A stretch of DNA of 64,000 nucleotides from G963708325 sp963708325 (lineage in GTDB: Bacteria > Actinomycetota > Thermoleophilia > Solirubrobacterales > 70-9): positions 2,604,001 through 2,668,000 of the forward strand of contig OY970203.1 in the NCBI GenBank assembly GCA_963708325.1, read 5' to 3'. Position 1 is the stretch's first letter. Every line of letters starts with the position of its first letter. The notes beneath the pieces are model-generated. The model saw only the letters and a program-made list of their open reading frames with translations, was not told the origin of the DNA and searched no databases. Positions 32,358 to 41,326 of the stretch are shown piece by piece. The translations under genes were made by a program, and so were the position numbers.

Positions 32358-33371
32358 GTGAAGCTGCCGACGATCGGAAAGCTCGGGAAGCGCAGCGGCT
32401 CCGGCAGCGGGTCTCCCCCCGTCGTCGCTGACCTATACCGCGACCTGCGCGATCGCCACCTGCTTCCGGTCGTGATCCTGCTCGCGGTGGGGATCGTGGC
32501 CGTCCCCTTCGTGCTCGGTGGCGGAGGCTCGAAGCTGCCGTCGCCGCCGGCGCAGTCCGCCGCCCAGCTCTCGGGCGAGCTGGCGCTCGCCTCGAAGCCC
32601 GCGGTACTGGTCGAGAACGCCGGCGTGCGCGACTACCGCAGGCGGCTGCAGGTCTTCCAGGAGAAGAACCCGTTCGACCAGCAGCTCACCCAGTCCAACG
32701 TGCCGTCCTCACAGGTGCAGTCGATCAGCAGCGACGTCTCGCAGACGCTCACCGACCTCGGCGGCAGCAGCGGAGGCGGCAGCAGCGCCAGCAGCGGCAG
32801 CATCTCCTCGCCGCCGCCGAGCAGCTACACCGGCAACGGCAGCGTGAAGGTGACCGGCGGCTCGGGCGGCGGCTCGGGCGGAGGCTCGGGCGGAGGCTCC
32901 AACGGCGACACCGGAGGCGGGTCCGGCGGCGGCGGCAGCAAGCCGCAGCTGAAGCTCTACGAGTACCGCGTCGACGTGGTCTTCGGCAAGCAGGGGTCGC
33001 AGCGGCTGCGGCGCGACGTCAAGAAGTTGACGCTGCTGCCCAGCGCCGACCGCCCGATCGTCTCCTTCCTCGGCGCCACCGAGGGCGGCGGCGCTGCGGT
33101 CTTCCTGGTCACCCAGGACGCGGGCGCCCAGGGCGACGGAAGCTGTGCCCCCAGCCAATCCGGCTGTCTCTTCCTCACCCTGAAGCCGAACCAGACCGAG
33201 TACCTCGACTGGGACGATCCCAACGACTCCTCGTCGAAGGTGATCACCTACGTGCTGCGCCTCGTCAAGGTGAACCGCACGTTCATAAAGACGACGGCCA
33301 GCGGCTCCTCGGCGCGGGCCTCCTCGTCGGGTGGCGGCGGCCTCGCCGCCTGGCTCGGCCTCGGCTACTGA
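32358..33371 (+). CDS. Pilus-associated membrane protein in PilP position
   Basis: A 337-residue protein beginning 2 nt after the pilO stop. One membrane helix (LPVVILLAVGIVAVPFVL, about 35-53), a region with QEKNPFDQQ (the NPF motif is reminiscent of PilP), a long Gly/Ser linker (about 135-195), then a beta-rich domain (LYEYRVDVVFGKQG, ADRPIVSFLG, FLVTQDAG, CLFLTLKPNQ). It resembles a PilP or pilus-assembly accessory protein but lacks a clear PilP domain; no secretin gene is present. Called by position and weak motifs. Confidence 0.6.
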   Translation: MKLPTIGKLGKRSGSGSGSPPVVADLYRDLRDRHLLPVVILLAVGIVAVPFVLGGGGSKLPSPPAQSAAQLSGELALASKPAVLVENAGVRDYRRRLQVFQEKNPFDQQLTQSNVPSSQVQSISSDVSQTLTDLGGSSGGGSSASSGSISSPPPSSYTGNGSVKVTGGSGGGSGGGSGGGSNGDTGGGSGGGGSKPQLKLYEYRVDVVFGKQGSQRLRRDVKKLTLLPSADRPIVSFLGATEGGGAAVFLVTQDAGAQGDGSCAPSQSGCLFLTLKPNQTEYLDWDDPNDSSSKVITYVLRLVKVNRTFIKTTASGSSARASSSGGGGLAAWLGLGY

Positions 33372-33405
33372 GAGCCGCCTAGCGGCATCACCGAGCCGTC
33401 GGCCC

Positions 33406-33411
33406 TAGGCT
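33406..33411 (+). promoter_or_regulatory. -10 element of aroC, leaderless type
   Basis: TAGGCT ends 6 nt before the ATG at 33418. Confidence 0.5.
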
Positions 33412-33417
33412 TGGGCG

Positions 33418-34581
33418 ATGGCTCTTCGCTTCGTCACAGCGGGGGAATCGCACGGTCCTGGGCTGGTCGCGATCGTCGAGGGCCTGCCCGCCGGGCTGGA
33501 GCTGTCCCGTGACGACCTCGACCGCGACATGGCGCGGCGCCAGCTCGGGCACGGTCGCGGCGGCCGGATGAAGATCGAGTCGGACCGCGTCGAGATCCGC
33601 TCCGGCGTTCGTCACGGGCGCACCCTGGGCAGCCCGATCGCGGTGCTCGTCGAGAACCGCGACTACGCCAACTGGGAGGAGCGGATGAGCCCGTGGCCGG
33701 TGGAGGCCGAGGTCGCCGAGGAGCACCTGCCGCGGCCCGGGCACGCCGACCTCGCCGGACTGCTCAAGTACGGACACGCCGACGTCCGCAACGTGCTCGA
33801 GCGCGCCAGCGCGCGCGAGACCGCCGCCCGCGTCGCCGCCGGCGGGCTGGCGAAGGCGTTCCTCGCCGCGGTCGGCGTCAGCGTCCACAGCCACGTGCTC
33901 CAGATCGGGTCGGTGCGCGCCCCCGAGCGCGACGACCTCGCGCCATCCGACTTCGAGGGCGTGGACGACGACCCCGTGCGCTGCCTCGACCCGGAATCGT
34001 CAGCGGCGATGGTCGCCGAGATCGACCGCCTGCGGAAGGCGAACGAGAGCCTCGGCGGCACCTTCGAGGTGCGCGCCTTCGGCCTGGTGCCCGGGATCGG
34101 CTCCCACGTCTCCTGGGAGGAGCGGCTCGACGGCAGGCTCGCCGGGGCGATCTGCTCGATCCAGGCGGTCAAGGGCGTGTCGATCGGCGAGGGCTGGGAG
34201 GTCGCCGGGCGGCCGGGGTCGGAGTCTCACGACGAGATCTTCTGGGACGAAGAGAGCGGCTGGCATCGCCGCACCAACCGCGCCGGTGGAATCGAGGGGG
34301 GGATGACGAACGGCGAGCCGCTGATCGTGCGCGCCGCGATCAAGCCCCTTTCCACGCTGACGCAGCCGCTGCGCTCGGTCGACACCGAAACCAGGGAGCC
34401 GGCGCAGGCGATGCGCGAGCGCACGGACTCCACGGTCGTCCCGGCAGCGGGCGTGGTCGCCGAGGCGATGGTGGCCCTGGTGCTGGCCGGCGCCTACCGC
34501 GACAAACTTGGCGGCGACCACATCGACGACGTCCGCGCCGCCCTCGCCGCCTACAGGGAGCGCATCGGTTGGCGCAGGTAG
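33418..34581 (+). CDS. aroC: Chorismate synthase
   Basis: A 387-residue FMN-dependent enzyme converting EPSP to chorismate. Signatures are TAGESHGPGLVAIVEGLPAG at the N-terminus, RRQLGHGRGGRMKIE, NRAGGIEGGMTNGEP and the C-terminal VVPAAGVVAEAMVALVLA. Length is typical. It restarts the shikimate block that the pilus genes separate from aroE, and it overlaps the next gene by 13 nt. Confidence 0.97.
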   Translation: MALRFVTAGESHGPGLVAIVEGLPAGLELSRDDLDRDMARRQLGHGRGGRMKIESDRVEIRSGVRHGRTLGSPIAVLVENRDYANWEERMSPWPVEAEVAEEHLPRPGHADLAGLLKYGHADVRNVLERASARETAARVAAGGLAKAFLAAVGVSVHSHVLQIGSVRAPERDDLAPSDFEGVDDDPVRCLDPESSAAMVAEIDRLRKANESLGGTFEVRAFGLVPGIGSHVSWEERLDGRLAGAICSIQAVKGVSIGEGWEVAGRPGSESHDEIFWDEESGWHRRTNRAGGIEGGMTNGEPLIVRAAIKPLSTLTQPLRSVDTETREPAQAMRERTDSTVVPAAGVVAEAMVALVLAGAYRDKLGGDHIDDVRAALAAYRERIGWRR

Positions 34582-36119
34582 GCCCGGCGCTTGTCTTCGT
34601 CGGCTTCATGGGGGCCGGCAAGACGGCGGCGGCGGCGGCGGTCGCCGAGGCGCTCGGCGAGCCGTACGTCGACGCCGACGAGGCCTTCCTGAGCGCGCAC
34701 GGGCAGCTCCCCGGCGAGTACATCGCCGCCCGCGGCGAGGAGGCGTTCCGGGCTGCCGAGGAGGAGCTGGTCCTTTCGCTGCTCGACGGCGACCCCCGCA
34801 TCGTCGCGGTCGGCGGGGGCGCGGTGGAGAGTCCCCGGCTTCGCGAGGCGATCGGCGAGCAGATCTGCGTGTGGTGCGACGTCGACGCCGACACGGCCTG
34901 GGACCGGGTGCAGGTGGACCCGCCCTCGTGGCGCCCGCTGGCTGCCGACCGCGACACGTTCGTCGAGCGCTACCGCCGCCGCGCCCCGATCTACGAGTCG
35001 CTCGCGACGGCGGTCCTGCCCCAGGGCGACACGGGCCTGCCGGGTCGGGCCGCCCGCTCGCTGGCGGCCCTGCGCGGGCTGCCGGGCGTGCGCCTTCTCT
35101 GGGCGACCAGCGCTTCGGGCGATTACCCCGTCTACGCCGGCCGGGGCGTGTTGCGGTCCGGCTTCTGGCCGCTGGAGGGGAGGCGCTTCTGCGTCACCGA
35201 CTCCAACGTCGCCCCCCTCTACGCCAGGGCGGTCGAGTCCACCGAGGCGACGATCGAGATCGCCCCGGGCGAGGGGTCCAAGACGCTCGAGCAGGCGCAG
35301 CGGGTGCTGAGCGAGCTGGCCGCCGCCGGGATGAGGCGCGACGACCACCTCGTCGCCCTCGGCGGGGGCGTGGTGGGGGACCTCGCCGGCTTCTGCGCCG
35401 CCTCCTACCAGCGCGGGGTCGCGGTCATCCACGTCCCGACCACCCTCGTCGCCCAGGTGGACTCCGCCTACGGGGGCAAGACCGGCGTCGACCTGCCCGA
35501 GGCGAAGAACTACGTCGGCGCCTACCACATGCCCGCGGCGGTCGTCGTCGACCCCGACGTGCTGGCGTCGCTCCCGGCCGCGGAGCTGGCGGCTGGCTGG
35601 GTGGAGGTGCTGAAGACCGGCCTGCTCGCCGGCGGGGCCCTGTGGGAGCGCGTGCGGGCCACGGGCGCCCTGGAGCCCGCCGAGCTCGAGGACCTGGTCT
35701 TCGGCTGCGCCCGCTTCAAGATCGAGGTGGTCGCCGCCGACGAGCGCGACGCCGGCCGCCGCCAGGTGCTCAACCTCGGGCACACGGTCGGCCACGCGCT
35801 GGAGGCGGCGACGGGCTACGACCGCTATCGCCACGGGGAGGCGGTCGGCCTCGGCCTACTGGCGGCGCTGCGCCTGTCGGGCGCCGACGAGCTGCGCGAC
35901 GAGGTCGCGGCGATGCTGGCGGACCGCGGCCTGCCGGTCATGATCGACCCGGAGGTCGACACCGGCGCCGTGCTCGACGCGGTTCGTCGCGACAAGAAGC
36001 ACACCGCGGAGGGGCTCGGATTCGTCCTGCTCGAGCGACCGGCACATCCCGCTACGGGCGTCGCGGTCGAGGAAGGTAGGGTCAGAGAGGCGGTGGAGGA
36101 GCTCAGGGACGAAAGCTAG
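34569..36119 (+). CDS. aroKB: Bifunctional shikimate kinase / 3-dehydroquinate synthase
   Basis: A 516-residue fusion. Residues 1-165 are shikimate kinase: P-loop GFMGAGKT (12-19), the DADE and GGGAV motifs, and RxxxY in ERYRRRAPIYESL. From about 177 on it is dehydroquinate synthase: GEGSKTLEQAQ, LGGGVVGDLAGFCAASYQRG, PTTLVAQVDSAYGGKTGVD, NLGHTVGHALEA and the metal-binding His residues. The TTG start inside the end of aroC is inferred, because the kinase strand VFVGFMGAGK follows at once and no other start precedes the P-loop. The two enzymes are not consecutive steps, so the fusion serves co-expression rather than obvious channelling. Confidence 0.93.
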   Translation: MAQVGPALVFVGFMGAGKTAAAAAVAEALGEPYVDADEAFLSAHGQLPGEYIAARGEEAFRAAEEELVLSLLDGDPRIVAVGGGAVESPRLREAIGEQICVWCDVDADTAWDRVQVDPPSWRPLAADRDTFVERYRRRAPIYESLATAVLPQGDTGLPGRAARSLAALRGLPGVRLLWATSASGDYPVYAGRGVLRSGFWPLEGRRFCVTDSNVAPLYARAVESTEATIEIAPGEGSKTLEQAQRVLSELAAAGMRRDDHLVALGGGVVGDLAGFCAASYQRGVAVIHVPTTLVAQVDSAYGGKTGVDLPEAKNYVGAYHMPAAVVVDPDVLASLPAAELAAGWVEVLKTGLLAGGALWERVRATGALEPAELEDLVFGCARFKIEVVAADERDAGRRQVLNLGHTVGHALEAATGYDRYRHGEAVGLGLLAALRLSGADELRDEVAAMLADRGLPVMIDPEVDTGAVLDAVRRDKKHTAEGLGFVLLERPAHPATGVAVEEGRVREAVEELRDES

Positions 36120-36129
36120 TGGACCGTCC

Positions 36130-36606
36130 ATGGACGCCCGAGCGGAAGGACGGCTAGTGGCCGGCGCACACAACCGCGTCGAGGTGATGCACGGCGTCAA
36201 CCTCGACATGCTCGGCCACCGCGACCCGGGCCACTACGGCGAGCTGACGCTCGCCCACCTCGAGATGAAGATCAAGGGCTTCGCCCGCGAACTCGGGCTC
36301 GAGACCCGCTTCTTCCAGACGAACCACGAGGGGGAGTTCGTCGAGCACCTCCAGCGGATCGGCGAGATGGCCGACGCGGTGCTGCTCAACCCCGGCGCCT
36401 GGACCCACTACAGCTACGCGATCCGCGACGCCCTCGAGATCGCCGGCGTCCCGGCGGTCGAGATGCACATCTCCGACGTGATGAACCGCGAGCCGTGGCG
36501 GCGCCATTCGGTGTTGGAGGGCCTGGTGGTCGACGCGGTCTCGGGCGAGGGGCCCGAGGGCTACCGGCGGGGGCTGGAGATCCTCGCCCGGAGGCTGGCG
36601 GAGTGA
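36130..36606 (+). CDS. aroQ: Type II 3-dehydroquinate dehydratase
   Basis: A 158-residue enzyme that dehydrates 3-dehydroquinate. The usual NGPNLNLLG motif is here HGVNLDMLGHRDPGHYG, retaining the catalytic Tyr. The catalytic His is in NPGAWTHYSYAIRDAL, and VEMHISDVMNREPWRRHS follows. The substitutions in the first motif are atypical, but the active-site residues remain. The ATG at 36130 gives a 17-residue extension; the GTG at 36157 is an alternative start. The stop overlaps the pepP start. Confidence 0.9.
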   Translation: MDARAEGRLVAGAHNRVEVMHGVNLDMLGHRDPGHYGELTLAHLEMKIKGFARELGLETRFFQTNHEGEFVEHLQRIGEMADAVLLNPGAWTHYSYAIRDALEIAGVPAVEMHISDVMNREPWRRHSVLEGLVVDAVSGEGPEGYRRGLEILARRLAE

Positions 36607-37682
36607 TCGCCGCGGACTCGGCCTCCGATCGCGCCGGGCGGCTGATCGAGCTGCTCGAGGCCGACGAGCTGGACTGGCTGCTGGTCAGCAACCTGGTCAA
36701 CGTCGGCTACCTGACCGGGTTCGGCGGCACCAACGGCCTCGGCCTGGCCGGGCGCGACGAGCTGCTCTTCTTCACCGACTTTCGCTACACCGAGCGCGCC
36801 ATGCGCGAGCTGGCGGCGGGATGGCGGCAGATGCCGGCTGAGCGCGAGCTGCTCCCCGGCGTGGTGAAGCGCTTCTCCGGACGGGTGGGCTACGACGACG
36901 CCGACCTCAGCGTGCGCCAGCTGCGCCGGATCGAGGAGTCCCTTCCCGACGGGGTCGAGCTGGTCGCCGCCGGCGGGCTGGTCGAGCGGCTGCGGCGCCG
37001 CAAGGACGACGCCGAGGTCGAGGCGATCGCGGCCGCGGCGCGCCTCGCCGACGAGGTTTATTCGTGGAGCGTCGAGCGCGGGCTGATCGGGCGCACCGAG
37101 CGTGACGTCGCCCGCGCCGCGGAGGCCCGGATCCGCGAGCTCGGCGCTGAGCCGGCCTTCCCGGTGATCGTCGCCGCCGGCGCCAACGGCGCCCTGCCGC
37201 ACGCCGAGCCGGGCGAGCGCGAGATCGGGAGCGGCGAGCTGGTGGTCTTCGACATGGGCGCCCGGATCGACGGCTACTGCTCGGACTGCACCCGCACCTT
37301 CGCCACCGGCGCCCCGGGGGAGGACGAGCGCAGTGTCTATCAGCTGGTCCTGGACGCGCAGGCGGCGGCGCTTGAGGCCGTCGCCGCCGGCGCCGCGGCG
37401 CGCGAGGTCGACGCCGCGGCGCGCGAGCCGATCTCAGCCGCCGGCCACGGCGAGGAGTTCGGCCACGGCACCGGCCACGGCGTCGGCCTCGAGGTGCACG
37501 AGGCGCCCCGCGTCGCCGCCAGCTCCGACGAGGAGCTGGGGTCGGGCGACGTCGTGACGATCGAGCCTGGCGTCTACGTCGCGGGCCGCTTCGGCGTCCG
37601 AATCGAGGACCTCGTCGTCGTCACCGACGACGGCCACCGCAACCTCTCCGGCTTCCCGAAGGGCCTGGAGGCGGTCGGCTGA
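36603..37682 (+). CDS. pepP: Xaa-Pro aminopeptidase (M24 family)
   Basis: A 359-residue creatinase-fold metallopeptidase that removes N-terminal residues preceding proline. An N-terminal creatinase domain (VSNLVNVGYLTGFGG) precedes the catalytic domain with metal ligands in VVFDMGARIDGYCSDCTRTF (two Asp), GTGHGVGLEVHEAP (His), TIEPGVY (Glu) and GVRIEDLVVV (Glu). The GTG start overlaps the aroQ stop. pepP before efp is common; here an unrelated pair lies between them. Confidence 0.93.
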   Translation: MIAADSASDRAGRLIELLEADELDWLLVSNLVNVGYLTGFGGTNGLGLAGRDELLFFTDFRYTERAMRELAAGWRQMPAERELLPGVVKRFSGRVGYDDADLSVRQLRRIEESLPDGVELVAAGGLVERLRRRKDDAEVEAIAAAARLADEVYSWSVERGLIGRTERDVARAAEARIRELGAEPAFPVIVAAGANGALPHAEPGEREIGSGELVVFDMGARIDGYCSDCTRTFATGAPGEDERSVYQLVLDAQAAALEAVAAGAAAREVDAAAREPISAAGHGEEFGHGTGHGVGLEVHEAPRVAASSDEELGSGDVVTIEPGVYVAGRFGVRIEDLVVVTDDGHRNLSGFPKGLEAVG

Positions 37683-37694
37683 GCGCCGCCATCT

Positions 37695-37721
37695 GTCGGG
37701 CGAGGCATCGTGCCGCCCGAC
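37695..37721. terminator. Possible bidirectional terminator hairpin
   Basis: An 8-bp perfect stem, GTCGGGCG/CGCCCGAC, with an 11-nt loop, between convergent pepP and the nuclease gene. No T-run follows, so it is only a candidate. Confidence 0.35.
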
Positions 37722-37741
37722 CGGATGCCCTGCCGAAGCGC

Positions 37742-38899
37742 CTAGTCGCTCGCCTCCGGCAGGCGCAGGGCGCTGAACAGCCCATTGTGGTCCGAGGGCC
37801 ACAGTCCCTGGATCCGGGTGCGCCCGCTGACGGTCGAGCGGACCAGCTTCACCAGCGTGCCGGCGTTGGTCATCACGTGGTCGACCTGGTGGTCGAGGTC
37901 GGCGAGGCTGCCGCCGCGGAGGTTCTCGGTCGCGAAGCAGCAGCCGAGCGGGTCGGCCGTGCTGCGCTCGTGGAAGCCGCCGCGCCGCAGGGCGAGGTAG
38001 GCGCCCCGATCGCCGCCGTGGACGGTGTCGTCGTCCGAGTTCAGGTCACCCACGAGCACCACCGGCAGCCTGCCCGTGGCCGGCCCGCCGGCGGCGAACA
38101 GCTCCTTCGCCTGCGCGGTGCGGACGCTGGTCGGTCCGAAGGCCTCGAGGTGGGTGTCGACGAACCGGAACCACTTGCTGTCGCGGACCTTCGCGTCAAC
38201 GCGGACCCAGCCACGCTGAACCGTGACGGGGATCCCGCCGACCGTCGGCTGGTAGAGATGCGTGAAGTGGGCGCCGCGCGCGTCCCTGGTCTGAACGCCC
38301 GTCCCGATGCGGGCGAGGATCGCGTCGCGCATCGTCAGCCGCCCGTTGATCTCGCCGTCGTCGTTGAGCCCCGGCAGGTCGCCGTCGCCGGCGACGCCGT
38401 TGTAGTCGGTCGGCGCCTCGAAGTCGAACTCGCGCTCGACCTTGACGATCCGGTACTGCCTCCCGTTCCTGTTGAGCTGGTGCATGAGCGACCGGATGAA
38501 GTCGTACTTCACGGTCGAGGCCGTGAAGGTGCCGGTGAGCGGCGCCAGGTCGTTGAGAGGCCCGGTGCGCCACAGCGCGGCCTCCTGGAGGCCGACGAGG
38601 TCGGGCTTGCGATCGAGGATCTCCGTGGCGAGCGCCCTGGCGCGCAGCGGGAAGTCGGTCTTGTCCACCACTCGCAGGATCTTGCCGTTGGCGACGATAA
38701 AGCCGTTGGTGGAGGTTGCGTTGAGGGCCCGCGAGAGGTCGGCGCCCAGATAGAGGTTGCGCGTCATCACGCGAGTGGCCTCGCTGCGGCGATTCGCCGT
38801 GGCCGCGGCGGGCAGCAGGGCCAAGCCGGCCACCAGGGTGGCGGCGACGACGGTCAGCGCGCGGCGGAGCGCGGCCTTCGCTGCTGGCGGGTGTCTCAC
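37742..38899 (-). CDS. Secreted endonuclease/exonuclease/phosphatase-family protein
   Basis: A 385-residue exported hydrolase. The GTG at 38899 has an AAAGGA ribosome site and begins a signal peptide (ALRRALTVVAATLVAGLALL, cleavage near AATA/N). The DNase I-like fold shows TRNLYLGADL, Glu in LVGLQEAALW, FVDTHLEAFGP, VVLVGDLNSDDD and the final SDHNGLFSALRL. The substrate could be nucleic acid, phospholipid or inositol phosphate. The family is common among exported actinobacterial proteins. Confidence 0.88.
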   Translation of the reverse strand: MRHPPAAKAALRRALTVVAATLVAGLALLPAAATANRRSEATRVMTRNLYLGADLSRALNATSTNGFIVANGKILRVVDKTDFPLRARALATEILDRKPDLVGLQEAALWRTGPLNDLAPLTGTFTASTVKYDFIRSLMHQLNRNGRQYRIVKVEREFDFEAPTDYNGVAGDGDLPGLNDDGEINGRLTMRDAILARIGTGVQTRDARGAHFTHLYQPTVGGIPVTVQRGWVRVDAKVRDSKWFRFVDTHLEAFGPTSVRTAQAKELFAAGGPATGRLPVVLVGDLNSDDDTVHGGDRGAYLALRRGGFHERSTADPLGCCFATENLRGGSLADLDHQVDHVMTNAGTLVKLVRSTVSGRTRIQGLWPSDHNGLFSALRLPEASD

Positions 38900-38922
38900 G
38901 GGGGTCCTTTCGTCGCTGGCCG

Positions 38923-38943
38923 GAAACGGCGAAACGCCGTTTC
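38923..38943. repeat. Perfect palindrome upstream of the exported nuclease gene
   Basis: GAAACGGCG AAA CGCCGTTTC, a 9-bp perfect inverted repeat 24-44 nt before the GTG start at 38899 (minus strand). Its position fits an operator or a leader hairpin. Confidence 0.5.
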
Positions 38944-39063
38944 GCGAGCTTAGGCGCGGTCGCGCCCCCAATCATCCGCCAAACCCCACACCCGGATTGC
39001 GGCAAAGGGCGGACGGCGTGACCCGCGTCGCGCAGCCGGTCGCGTGCGTTGGCCGGTGGTCGC

Positions 39064-40254
39064 CTAGCCGGGGGCCTTCGCGGTTCCCGGGTGGCGAACC
39101 CGCTGGCGCGCCTCACCGTAGCTGATCGTCTCGTAGACGATCAGGGCGCAGAGCAGGCCGGCGGCGATCGCGACGGCGGCCAGCGCCGGGACCTGGAGCG
39201 CAAGCGGCAGCAGGGCGAACAGGACCAGCGCCACCACGAGGCGCCGCCGGTTCAGCGTGCGGACGTTGCGCAGGCGGAAGGCGACGTGGGCGAGCAGGTA
39301 CAGGGCGACGCCGCCGAACAGGGCGAACGCCGGGACGGCATCGAGGGGTTCGCTCACGTGCACCAGGGTCTTCTTCAGTCCCAGGGCGACGAGGATGATC
39401 CCGGCGATCATCGGGAAGTGCAGGTAGGAGTACGAATCGCGGGCCATCTCGTTTCGCTCGCGGCCCTCCGCGGCGCTTATCAGGCGTCGCGTGCTGACCG
39501 GCGCGACGACGTCGAAGTAGATCCACCACAGCTCGGCGGCGAGCGCGATCCCGAGGATCGCGGCGGCCGCCTGCCCCACCGACAGCCCCGCCCCGACCGC
39601 GACGCCGATCGCGACGATCGACTCTCCGAGGGCGATGATCACGATCAGCCCGTGTCGTTCGGCGAAGTGCCCCGGCACGAGCTTCCAGCCCTCCGCGCCG
39701 AAGAAGAAGGGCCCGGCCATGTCGAGGGCCAGCGCGAGCGCCCACATCCCGCCCTGGGCGAGTCCGTCGAGGGCCGAGGCGGCGATCAGCAGACCGACGC
39801 CGATCGCGGTGCTCGCGGCGAGCCCGACAACCGAGCTGCGCAGCGCCGGGTCGCCTCGGCTGGCCAGCATGAACAGGGCGATGTGGGCTGCGCGCACCAT
39901 CCCGTAGGCGAGCGCGAATGCGAGCGCGAGACTCTCGAACGCCTCGGGCACGCACAGCGAGACGATCAGAAACGCGGCCATGGCGGCGAAGATCACGATC
40001 CGTACGGCGCCCTCCTCGGGATCGACCACGCTGGTCAGCCACGCATAGCCGGTCCACGACCACCAGAGGACGCCGAGCACGAGCAGACCCTGCGCCAGGC
40101 CCGCCCAGGTGGTGCGCTGGGACATCAGCGCCGTGCACTGAGTGATCGCCAGCACGAAGACCAGGTCGAAGAACAGCTCGAGCGGTGTGACGCGCTCGCC
40201 CTCGCGCATCACGGCGCCGAGGCGCGGGGCGGGCCTCCCGGTCGCGGCTTCCAT
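39064..40254 (-). CDS. Low temperature requirement protein A (LtrA) family membrane protein
   Basis: A 396-residue protein with about ten to twelve membrane helices. The family motif TPLELFFDLVFVLAITQCT lies near the N-terminus, and FGEAIV-type HGLIVIIALGESIVAIG follows later. The biochemical role of LtrA proteins is unknown; the name comes from a Listeria growth phenotype. The ATG at 40254 was chosen as the nearest to the conserved motif with a reasonable N-terminus; a later ATG (about codon 16) is possible. Confidence 0.88.
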   Translation of the reverse strand: MEAATGRPAPRLGAVMREGERVTPLELFFDLVFVLAITQCTALMSQRTTWAGLAQGLLVLGVLWWSWTGYAWLTSVVDPEEGAVRIVIFAAMAAFLIVSLCVPEAFESLALAFALAYGMVRAAHIALFMLASRGDPALRSSVVGLAASTAIGVGLLIAASALDGLAQGGMWALALALDMAGPFFFGAEGWKLVPGHFAERHGLIVIIALGESIVAIGVAVGAGLSVGQAAAAILGIALAAELWWIYFDVVAPVSTRRLISAAEGRERNEMARDSYSYLHFPMIAGIILVALGLKKTLVHVSEPLDAVPAFALFGGVALYLLAHVAFRLRNVRTLNRRRLVVALVLFALLPLALQVPALAAVAIAAGLLCALIVYETISYGEARQRVRHPGTAKAPG

Positions 40255-40379
40255 CCGCGCATCGTTGCAGCCACCCGTCACGGATCGCGCGCCGATCCGG
40301 CACGCCTGCGGCCGCCAGCTTCACCGCGATCCGGCCGCGCTCGCCGTCGACCTGCGCCATCTGCTGGTCGGGTCGTCGC

Positions 40380-40385
40380 TAGTCT
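40380..40385 (+). promoter_or_regulatory. -10 element of efp, leaderless type
   Basis: TAGTCT ends 6 nt before the GTG start at 40392. Confidence 0.5.
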
Positions 40386-40391
40386 CGGGCC

Positions 40392-40952
40392 GTGATCTCC
40401 ACCAACCAGTTCCGCAACGGGACGCACATCGAGGTGGACGGGACCGTCTACCGGATCGTCGAGTTCCAGCACGTCAAGCCCGGCAAGGGCGGGGCGTTCG
40501 TGCGATCGAAGCTGCGCAAGCTCGACGACGGCACCGTGCTCGACAGGACGTTTCGCGCCGGCGAGAAGTTTCGTCCCGTTCGCACCGAGACCCGCAGGAT
40601 GCAGTTCCTCTACGAGTCCGGCGACGCCGTCGTCCTGATGGACAGCCGCGACTACGAGCAGATCGAGCTGCCGCGCTCGCTGGCCGCCGATGCGATGCGG
40701 TGGATGGTTCCCAACGAGGAGGTCGACGTGCTGTTCGTGGACGAGCGACCGGCGGACGTCCAGGCGCCCAGCGCGGTGGAAATGAAGGTGACGGCGACCG
40801 ACCCCGGGGTGAAGGGCGACACGGCCTCCGGGGGAGGGACAAAGCCCGCCACCCTGGAGTCCGGCGTGGTGGTCCAGGTGCCGCTGTTCGTGGAGGAGGG
40901 CGACCGCGTCCGCGTGGACACCCGCTCCGGCCAGTACGTGTCGCGAGCGTAG
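40392..40952 (+). CDS. efp: Translation elongation factor P
   Basis: A 186-residue factor that relieves ribosome stalling at polyproline. Three beta-barrel domains are present. The tip loop is VKPGKGGAFVRSKLRKL, with Lys rather than Arg at the modification position. YESGDAVVLMD and VVVQVPLFVEEGDRVRVDTRSGQYVSRA are the usual signatures. Many proteins in this window are Pro-rich, consistent with need for the factor. The nusB ATG begins 2 nt after its stop. Confidence 0.96.
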   Translation: MISTNQFRNGTHIEVDGTVYRIVEFQHVKPGKGGAFVRSKLRKLDDGTVLDRTFRAGEKFRPVRTETRRMQFLYESGDAVVLMDSRDYEQIELPRSLAADAMRWMVPNEEVDVLFVDERPADVQAPSAVEMKVTATDPGVKGDTASGGGTKPATLESGVVVQVPLFVEEGDRVRVDTRSGQYVSRA

Positions 40953-40954
40953 CC

Positions 40955-41326
40955 ATGCGGCGCTCGGACCAGCGGCGCGAGGCGGTCTTCGCCGGCTATC
41001 AGCGGCAGGTCACGGGTCGCGACCTCGCCGACCTTCTCGGGAACGCGAAGCCGTTCTCGCGCGAGCTTGCCGAGGGGGTCGAGGAGCATCGTGGCGAGCT
41101 GGACTCCGAGATCGGCCGTTACGCGCGCGGCTGGGACCTGGAGCGGATCGCCCCGCTGGAGCGAAGCATCCTGCGAACCGCGCTGTACGAGATCCACCAC
41201 CGCGACGACGTCCCGACGGAGGTCGCGATCGACGAAGCCGTCGAGCTGGCGAAGCGGTACTGCGGCGCCGACGCGCCCGGGTTCGTCAACGGCATCCTCG
41301 GCGCCGCCGTCAAGGAGCGAGCGTGA
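40955..41326 (+). CDS. nusB: Transcription antitermination factor NusB
   Basis: A 123-residue all-helical RNA-binding protein of the rRNA antitermination complex. RRSDQRREAVFAGYQRQV replaces the usual RxxAVQxLYQ start, and WDLERIAPLERSILRTALYEI with VAIDEAVELAKRYCG and FVNGILGAAVK are the conserved features. It is slightly shorter than many homologues. The open frame extends far upstream, but only inside efp. It overlaps the next small gene by 4 nt. Confidence 0.93.
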   Translation: MRRSDQRREAVFAGYQRQVTGRDLADLLGNAKPFSRELAEGVEEHRGELDSEIGRYARGWDLERIAPLERSILRTALYEIHHRDDVPTEVAIDEAVELAKRYCGADAPGFVNGILGAAVKERA

